This document shows, piece after piece, positions 54,730-64,000 of a stretch of 64,000 nucleotides of DNA. The DNA comes from Sepiola atlantica. Taxonomy: Eukaryota > Mollusca > Cephalopoda > Sepiida > Sepiolidae. The stretch lies in the NCBI GenBank assembly GCA_963556195.1, contig CAUVYP010000244.1, positions 3,720,001-3,784,000 on the forward strand. Direction: 5' to 3'. The translations under genes and the position numbers were made by a program. The notes below the pieces were generated by a model. The model was not told the origin of the DNA. It searched no databases and saw nothing but the letters and a program-made list of their open reading frames with translations. The first letter of the stretch is position 1, and each line of letters opens with the position of its first letter.

Positions 54730-57700
54730 TAGTGGTCACTAACACGATTTCTGCCGGTCACTTACCTAATTTTAGAGTGGTGGTCACTAATCTGATTTTA
54801 GAGTGGTGGTCACTAACCTAATTTCAAAGTGGTGGTCACTAACCTAATTTACGAGTGGTGGTTACTAACCTGATTTAAGAGTGGTGGTCACTAACCTAAT
54901 TTCAAAGTGGTGATCACTAACCTAATTTCAAAGTGTTTGTTACTAACCTAATTTCAGAGTGGTGGTCACTAACCTAATTTCAGAGTCGTGGTCACTAACC
55001 TAATTTCAAAGTGGTGATCACTAACCTAATTTCAAAGTGTTTGTTACTAACCTAATTTCAGAGTGGTGGTCACTAACCTAATTTCAGAGTCGTGGTCACT
55101 AACCTAATTTCAAAGTGGTGATCACTAACCTAATTTCAAAGTAGTGGTCACTTACCTAATTTCCGAGTGGTGGTCACTAACCTAATTTCAAAGTGGTGGT
55201 TACTAACGTAATTTCAAAGTGGTGGTCACTTACCTAATTTCAGAGTGGTGGTCACTAACCTGATTTACGAGTGGTGGTCACTAACCTAATTTCAGAGTGG
55301 TGATCACTAACCTAATTTCAAAGTAGTGATCCCTAACCTGATTTTAGAGTGGAGGTCACTGACCTAATTTCAAAGTGGTGATCACTAACCTAATTTCAAA
55401 GTGGTGATAACTAACCTGATTTCAAAGTAGTGATCACTAACCTAATTTCAAAGTGGTGATCACTAACCTAATTAAAAAGTGGTGATCACTAACCTGATTT
55501 TAGAATGGTGGTCACTAACCTAATTTCAGAGTAGTGGTCACTAACCTAATTTACAAGTGGTGATCACTAACCTAATTTCAAAGTGGTGATCACTAACCTG
55601 ATTTCCAAGTGGTGGTCACTAACCTAATTTCAAAGTGGTGATCACTAACCTAATTTCAAAGTGGTGATCACTAACCTGATTTCAAAGTGGTGATCACTAA
55701 CTTAATTTCAAAGTGGTGATCACTAACTTAATTTCAAAGTGGTGATCACTAACCTGATTTTAGAGTGGTGGTCACTAACTTAATTTCAGAGTGGTGGTCA
55801 CTAACCTAATTTCAAAGTGGTGATCACTAACCTAATTTCAAAGTGGTGGTTACTAACCTAATTTCAGAGTGGTGGTCACTAACCTAATTTCAAAGTGGTG
55901 GTCACTAACCTAATTTCAAAGTGGTGATCACTAACCTGATTTCAAAGTGGTGATAACTAACCTAGTTTCAAAGTGGTGATGACTAACCTAATTTCAAAGT
56001 GGTGATCACTAACCTAATTTCAAAGTGGTGGTTACTAACCTAATTTCAGAGTAATGGCCACTAACCTAATTTAAGAGTGGTGGTCACTAACCTAATTTCA
56101 AAGTGTTGATCACTAACCTGATTTCAAAGTGGTGATCTCTAACCTAATTTCAAAGTGGTGATCACTAACCTAATTTCAAAGTAGTGATCATTTTAGAGTG
56201 GTGGTCACTAACCTAATTTAAGAGTGGTGGTCACTAACCTGATTTCAAAGTGGTGATCACTAACCTAATTTCAAAGTGGTGATCACTAACCTAATTTTAA
56301 AGTGGTGATCACTAACCTAATTTCAAAGTCGTGATCACTAACGTGATTTTAGAGTGGTGGTCACTAACCTAATTTTAGAGTGGTGATCACTAACCTAATT
56401 TCAAAGTGGTGGTCACTAACCTAATTTAAAAGTGGTGATCACTAAGGTGATTTCAGAGTAGTAATCACTAACCTAATTACAAAGTGGTGATCACTAACCT
56501 AATTTCAAATTGGTGATCACAAACTTAATTTCAAAGTGGTGATCACTAACCTGATTTCAAAGTGGTGATCAGTAACCTTATTTCAAAGTGGTGATCACTA
56601 ACCTGATTTCAAAGTGGTGATCACTAACTTAATTACAAAGTGGTGATCACTAACCTAATTCCAAAGTCGTGATCACTAACCTAATTACAAAGTGGTGGTC
56701 ACTAACCTAATTTCTAAGTCGTGATCACTAACCTAATTACAAAGTGGTGATCACTAACCTAATTTAAAAGTGGTGATCACAAACCTAATTTCAAAGTGGT
56801 GATCACTAACCTGATTTCAAAGTGGTGAACACTAACCTAATTTCAAAGTGGTTATCACTAACCTGTTTTCCAAGTGGTGATCACTAACCTTATTACAAAG
56901 TGGTAATCACTAACCTGATTTTAGACTGGTGGTCACTAACCTAATTTCAGAGTGGTGGTCACTAACCTGATTTCAAAGTGGTGATCACTAACCTGATTTT
57001 AGAGTTGTGGTAACTAACCTTATTTCAGAGTGGTGATCACTAACCAAATTTCAAAGTGGTTATCACTAACCTAATTTCAAAGTGGTGATCACTAACCTAA
57101 TTTCAAAGTGGTGATCACTTACCTGATTTTAGAGTGGTGATCACTAACCTAATTTCAGAGTTGTGATCACTAACATAATTACAAAGTGGTGATCACTAAC
57201 CTGATTTACAAGTGGTGATCACTAACCTGATTTCAAAGTGGTGATAACTAACCTTATTTCAGAGTGGTGATCACTAATCTGACTTCAAAGTGGTGGTCAC
57301 TAACCTAATTTAAAAATGGTGATCACTAACCTAATTTGAAAGTTGTGATCACTAACCTTATTTTAAAGTGGTGATCACTAACCTAATTTCAAAGTGGTGA
57401 TCACTAACCTAATTTCAGAGTGGTGATCACACACCTGATTTCAAAGTGGTGATCACTAACCTAATTTCCAAGTAGTGATCACTAACCTGATTTCAAAGTG
57501 GTGATCACTAACCGGATTTTAGAGTTGTGGTAACTAACCTGATTTCAAAGTACTGGTCACTAACCTTATTTCAAAGTGGTGATCACTAACCTAATTTCAA
57601 AGTGGTGATCACTAACCTAATTTCAAAGTGGTGATCACTAACGTGATTTCAAAGTGGTGGTCACTAACCTAATTTCAGAGTAGTGATCACTAACCTAATT

Positions 57701-60700
57701 TCAAAGTGGTGATCAATAACCTAATTTCAAAGTGGTGGTTACTAACTTAATTTCAGAGTGGTCGTCACTTACCTAATTTCAGAGTGGTGGTTACTAACCT
57801 AATTTAAGAGTGGTAGTCACTAACCTCATTTTAGAGTGGTGATCACTAACCTAATTATAAAGTGGTGATCACTAACCTGATTTTAGAGTGGTGGTCACTA
57901 ACCTAATTTCAAAGTGGTGATCACTAACCTGATTTCAAAGTGGTGATCACTAACCTGATTTCAAAGGGGTGATCACTAACCTAATTTCAGAGTGGTGATC
58001 ACTAATCTGATTTCAAAGTGGTGGTCACTAACCTAATTCAAAAGTGGTGATCACTAACCTGATTTCACAGTGGTGATCACTAACCTCATTTCAGAGTGGT
58101 GATCACTAACCTAATTTCAAAGTGGTTATCTCCAACCTAATTTCAAAGTGGTGATCACTAACCTGATTTCAAAGTGGTGATCACTAACCTGATTTTAGAG
58201 TGGTGGTAACTAACCTAATTTCAGAGTGGTGGACACTAACCTAATTTCAAAGTGGTTGTCACTAACCTAATTTACAAAGTGGGTATCACTAACCTAATTT
58301 CAAAGTGGTGATCACTAACCTAATTTCAAAGTGGTGATCAATAACCTAATTTCAAAGTGGTGGTTACTAACTTAATTTCAGAGTGGTGGTCACTTACCTA
58401 ATTTAAGAGTGGTGGTTACTAACCTAATTTAAGAGTGGTAGTCACTAACCTCATTTTAGAGTGGTGATCACTAACCTAATTATAAAGTGGTGATCACTAA
58501 CCTGATTTTAGAGTGGTGGTCACTAACCTAATTTCAAAGTGGTGATCACTAACCTGATTTTAGAGTGGTGGTAACTAACCTAATTTCAGAGAGGTGGACA
58601 CTAACCTAATTTCAAAGTGGTTGTCACTAACCTAATTTACAAAGTGGGTATCACTGACCTACTTTCAAAGTGGTGATCACTAACCTAATTTCAAAGTGGT
58701 GATCACGAACCTTATTTTAGAGTGGTTGTCACTAACCTAATTTCAGAGTGGTTATCAGTAACCTGATTTCAAAGTGGTGGTCACTAACCTAATTTCAGAG
58801 TAGTGATCACTAACCTAATTTCAAAGTGGTTATCACTAACCTAATTTTCAAGTGGTGGTTACTAACCTAATTTCAGAGTGGTGGTCACTAACCTAATTTT
58901 AGAGTGGTGGTTACTAACCTAATTTTAGAGTGGTAGTCACTAACCTAATTTCAGAGTGGATATCACTAACCTAATTTCAAAGTGGTGATCACTAACCTGA
59001 TTTTAGAGTGGTGGTCACTAAGCTAATTTCAAAGTGGTGATCACTAACCTCATTTCAAAGTGGTGATCACTAACCTGATTTCAAAGTAGTGATCACTAAC
59101 CTAATTTCAAAGTGGTGATCACTAACATAATTTCAAAGTGGTGATCACTAACCTGATTTTAGAATGGGGGTCACTAACCTAATTTCAGAGTGGTGGTCAC
59201 TTACCTAATTTCAAAGTGGTGATCACTAACCTAATTTCAAAGTAGTTATCACTAACCTGATTTCAAAGTGGTGATCACTAACCTAATTTCAAAGTGGTGG
59301 TTACTACCCTAATTTCAGAGTGTTGATCACTAACCTGATTTCAAAGTGGTGATCTCTAACCTAATGTCAAAGTGGTGATCACTAACCTAATTTCAAAGTG
59401 GTGATCACCAACCTGATTTTAGAGTGGTTGTCACTAACCTAATTTATGAGTGGTGGTCACTAACCTAATTTCAAAGTGGTGATCACTGACCTAATTTCAA
59501 AGTGGTGATCACTAACCTAATTTTTATGTTGTGATCACTAACCTAATTGCAAAGTGGTGATCACTAACTTAATTTAAAAGTGGTGATCACTAACCTGATT
59601 TAAGAGTGGTTATCACTAACCTGATTTTAAAGTGGTGATCACTAACCTGATTTCAAAGTGGTGATCACTAACCTAATTTCAAAGTGGTGATCACTAACCT
59701 AATTTCAAAGTGGTGATCACTAACCTGGTTTCAGAGTGGTGATCACTAACCTGATTTCAAAGTAGTGATCACTAACCTAATTTCAAAGTGGTGATCACTA
59801 ACCTAATTTCAAAGTGGTGATCACTAACCTGATTTCAGAGTGGTGATCACTAACCTGATTTCAAAGTGGTGATCACTAACCTGATTTCAAAGTGGTGATC
59901 ACTTACCTAATTTCAAAGTGGTGATCACTAACCTAATTTCAAAGTGGTGATCACTAACGTGATTTTAGAGTGGTGGTCACTAACCTGATTTCAAAGTGGT
60001 GATCACTAACCTGATTTCAAAGCGGTGGTCACTTACCGAATTCCAAAGTGGTGATCACTAACCTGATTTCAAAGTAGTGATCACTAACGAAATTACAAAG
60101 TGGTGATCACTAACCTAATTTCAAAGTGGTGATCACAAACCTAATTACAAAGTGGTGATCACTAACCTGATTTCAAAGTGGGGATCACTAACCTAATTTC
60201 AAAGTGGTGATCACTAACCTGATTTCTAAGTGGTGATCACTAACTTAATTACAAAGTGGTGATCACTGACCTAATTTCAAAGTCGTGATCACTAACCTAA
60301 TTACTTAGTGGTGATCACTTACCTAATTTCCAAGAAGTGATCACTAACCTAATTAAAAAGTGGTGATCACTAACCTAATTTCAAAGTGGTGATCACAAAC
60401 CTAATTTTAAAGTGGTGATCACTAACCTAATTTCAAAGTGGTGATCACTAACCTAATTTCAAAGTGGTGACCACTAACCTAATTTCAAAGTGGTGATCAC
60501 TAACCTAATTTCAAAGTGCTGATCACTAACCTAATTACAAAGTGGTGATCACTAACCTAATTTCAAAGTAGTGATCACTAACCTGATTTTAGAGTGGTTA
60601 TCACTAACCTAATTACTAAGTGGTGATCACTAACCTAATTTCAAAGTGGTGATCACTAACCTTATTTAACAGTGGTGATCACTAACCTGATTTCAAAGTG

Positions 60701-63700
60701 GTGATCACTAACCTAATTACAAAGTGGTGATCACTAACCTAATTTCAAAGTGGTGATCACTAACCTTGTTACTAAGTGGTGATCACTCACCTAATTTCAA
60801 AGTGGTGATCACTAACCTGATTTCAAAGTGGTGATCACTAACCTGATTTCAAAGTGGTGATCACTAACCTGATTTTAGAGTGGTGGTCACTAACCTAATT
60901 TGAAAGTGGTGATCACTAACCTAATTTCAAAGTGGTGATCACTAACCTGATTTCAAAGTTATGATCACTAACCTAATTTCAAAGTGGTGATCACTAACCT
61001 AATTTCAAAGTGGTGATCACTAACCTGATTTTAGAATGGTTGTCACTAACCTAATTTCAAAGTGGTGATCACTAACTTAATTACAAAGTGGTGATCACTA
61101 ACCTAATTTCAAAGTCGTGATCACTAACCTAATTACTTAGTGGTGATCACTTACCTAATTTCCAAGTGGTGATCACTAACCTAATTACAAAGTGGTCATC
61201 ACTAACCTAATTTCAAAGTGGTGATCACAAACCTAATTTTAAAGTGGTGATCACTAACCTAATTTAAAAGTGGTGATCACTAACCTAATTTCAAAATGGT
61301 GACCACTAACCTTTTTTCAAAGTGGTGATCACTAACCTAATTTCAAAGTGCTGATCCCTAACCTAATTACAAAGTGGTTATCACTAACCTAATTTCAAAG
61401 TAGTCATCACTAACCTGATTTTAGAGTGGTGATCACTAACCTAATTACTAAGTGGTGATCACTGACCTAATTTCAAAGTGGTGATCACTAACCTTATTTC
61501 AAAGTGGTGATCACTAACCTGATTTCAAAGTGGTGATCACTAACCTAATTACAAAGTGGTGATCACTAACCTAATTTCAAAGTGGTTATCACTAACCTGA
61601 TTTCAAAGTGGTGATCACTAACCTTATTAATAAGTGGTGATCACTCACCTAATTTCAAAGTGGTGATCACAAACCTGATTTCAAAGTGGTGATCACTAAC
61701 CTGATTTTAGAGTGGTGCTCACTAACCTAATTTGAAAGTGATGATCACTAACCTAATTTCAAAGTAGTGATCACTAACTTGATTTCAAAGTGGTGATCAC
61801 TAACCTAATTTCAAAGTGGTGGTTACTACCCTAATTTCAGAGTGGTGGTCACTATCTAATTTCAAAGTGTTAGTCACTAACCTAATTTCAAAGTGATGAT
61901 CACTAACCTGATTTTAAAGTGGCGATCACTAACCTGATTTTAAAGTGGCGATCGCTAACCTGATTTCAAAGTGGTGATCACTAACCTAATTTCAAAGTGG
62001 TGATCACTAACATAATTTCAAAGTGTTTGTTACTAACCTTATTTCAGAGTGGTTGTTACTAACCTAATTTCAGAGTGGTGGTCACTAACCTAATTTCAAA
62101 GTGTTGATGACTAACCTGATTTGAAAGTGGCAATCTCTAACCTAATTTCAAAGTGGTGATCACTAACCTAATTTCAAAGTGGTGATCACCAACCTGATTT
62201 TAGAGTGGTGGTCACTAACCTAATTTAAGAGTGGTGGTCACCAACCTAATTTCAAAGTGGTGGTAACTAACCTAATTTTAATGTGGTGATCACTAACCTA
62301 ATTGCAAAGTGCTGATCACTAACGTGATTTTAGAGTGGTGGTCACTAACCTGATTTCAAAGTGGTGATCACTAACCTGATTTTAGAGTGGTGGTCACTTA
62401 CCTAATTTCAAAGTGGTGATCACTAACCTGATTTCAAAGTAGTGATCACTAACCTAATTACAAAGTGGTGATCACTAACCTAATTTCAAAGTGGTGATCA
62501 CAAACCTAATTACAAAGTGGTGATCACTAACCTGATTTCAAAGTGGTGATCACTAACCTAATTTCAAAGTGGTGATCACTAACCTGATTTCAAAGTGGTG
62601 ATCACTAACCTAATTACTTAGTGGTGATCACTTACCTAATTTCCAAGTAGTGATCACTAACCTAATTACAAAGTGGTGATCACTAACCTAATTTCAAAGT
62701 GGTGATCACAAACCTAATTACAAAGTGGTGATCACTAACCTGATTTCAAAGTGGTGATCACTAACCTAATTTCAAAGTGGTGATCACTAACCTGATTTCA
62801 AAGTGGTGATCACTAACCTAATTACTTAGTGGTGATCACTTACCTAATTTCCAAGTAGTGATCACTAACCTAATTACAAAGTGGTGATCACTAACCTAAT
62901 TTCAAAGTGGTGATCACTAACCTGATTTCAAAGTTGTGATCACTAACCTGATTTCAAAGGGGTGATCACTAACCTAATTTCAGAGGAGTGATCACTAATG
63001 TGATTTCAAAGTGGTGGTCACTAACCTAATTCAAAAGTGGTGATCACTAACCTGATTTCACAGTGGTGATCACTAACCTCATTTTAAAGTGGTGATCACT
63101 AACCTGATTTCAAAGTGGTGATCACTAACCTGATTTTAGAGTGGTGGTAACTAACCTAATTTCAGAGTGGTGGACACTAACCTAATTTCAAAGTGGTTGT
63201 CACTAACCTAATTTACAAAGGTGGAATTACTAACCTAATTTCAAAGTGGTGATCACTAACCTAATTGCAAAGTGGTGATCACGAACCTGATTTTAGAGTA
63301 ATGGTCACTAACCTAATTTCAGAGTGGTGATCACTAACCTGATTTCAAAGTGGTGGTCACTAACCTAATTTCCGAGTAGTGATCACTAACCTTATTTCAA
63401 AGTGGTTATCACTAACCTAATTTTCAAGTGGTGGTTACTAACCTAATTTCAGAGTGGTGGTTACTAACCTAATTTTAGAGTGGTGGTTACTAACCTAATT
63501 TTAGAGTGGTAGTCACTAACCTAATTTCAGAGTGGATATCACTAACCTAATTTCAAAGTGGTGATCACTAACCTGATTTTAGAGTGGTGGTAACTAAGCT
63601 AATTTCAAAGTGGTGATCACTAACCTAATTTCAAAGTGGTGATCACTAACCTGATTTCAAAGTAGTGATCACTAACCTAATTTCAAAGTGATGATCACTA

Positions 63701-64000
63701 ACCTAATTTCAAAGTGGTGATCACTAACCTGATTTTAGAATGGTGGTCACTAACCTAATTTCAGAGTGGTGGTCACTTACCTAATTTATAAGTGGTGATC
63801 ACTAACCTAATTTCAAAGTAGTGATCACTAACCTGATTTCAAAGTGGTGATCACTAACCTAATTTCAAAGTGATGATCACTAACCTGATTTCCAAGTGGT
63901 GATCACTAACCTGATTTCAAAGTAGTGATCACTAACCTAATTTCAAAGTGGTGATCACTAACCTAATTTTAAAGTGATGATCACTAACCTGATTTCAAAG
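54730..64000. repeat. 26-bp minisatellite, about 355 copies, open at the right edge
   Basis: Unit 'gtggtgatcactaacctaat' followed by 'ttcaaa'. It contains the palindrome GTGATCAC. Variation is concentrated at a few sites: gtgAtcac/gtgGtcac, cctAattt/cctGattt, and caAag/caGag/taGag. Blocks of several units recur as larger duplications, for example 58200-58290, 58560-58650 and 63130-63220. No CpG in the consensus and no spacers, so it is not a CRISPR array. It runs off the window end. Confidence 0.97.

Noticed and set aside
54730..64000. CRISPR-like array of 26-bp repeats
   Set aside because: Units are directly adjacent with no unique spacers, and the genome is eukaryotic.
1..64000. tRNA genes
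   Set aside because: No cloverleaf with A and B boxes was recognised by eye on either strand; a covariance-model scan would be needed to be certain.

Overview
The window is repeat-built, gene-poor animal nuclear DNA. There is no host protein-coding gene that I can support. Everything recognisable is tandem repeat, 5S rRNA gene, or transposable element. The 5S gene sequence, Pol III-style T-tract terminators, LTR and LINE retroelements and TTAGGG-type interstitial telomeric repeats point to a metazoan. An invertebrate is likely, and a lophotrochozoan (mollusc-like) is my weak guess; the species cannot be read from the sequence.

Layout: (1) 1-4220, a 186-bp satellite of about 22.7 copies. (2) 4221-8426, a decayed Ty3/Gypsy element (Gypsy-1) at the satellite/5S junction. 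It keeps a textbook -1 frameshift signal between gag and protease. (3) 8427-34427, a tandem 5S rRNA array with units of about 550-570 bp. I count 36 genes or gene remnants: two on the minus strand, then 34 on the plus strand. One plus-strand gene is split by a nearly intact BEL/Pao retrotransposon (14565-20751) whose polyprotein ends in a PHD finger. (4) 34428-48750, a nest. A second Ty3/Gypsy element (Gypsy-2) has its 5' LTR split by a 6.2-kb Tx1-like (L1 superfamily) LINE and its 3' LTR split by a 2.85-kb DNA transposon with no visible transposase, both at essentially the same LTR position. (5) 48751-54730, AT-rich sequence with several foldback elements (one a perfect 231-bp inverted repeat with an 8-bp target duplication), two outward-facing telomeric tracts and a degenerate 37-bp tandem repeat. 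(6) 54730-64000, a 26-bp minisatellite of roughly 355 copies that runs off the window end.

How the parts relate: the 5S genes are the only likely host-functional genes. Each carries an internal Pol III control region and is followed by T-runs. The array has two spacer lineages, with a switch near 22.4 kb, and local segmental duplications typical of unequal exchange. None of the three LTR elements touching the array has a detectable target-site duplication, although the two younger insertions (the LINE and the 541-bp foldback) do. That pattern suggests recombination between element copies and array units. The retroelement pol genes are broken in Gypsy-1, Gypsy-2 and the LINE. BEL is nearly intact, with almost identical LTRs and one in-frame UAA.
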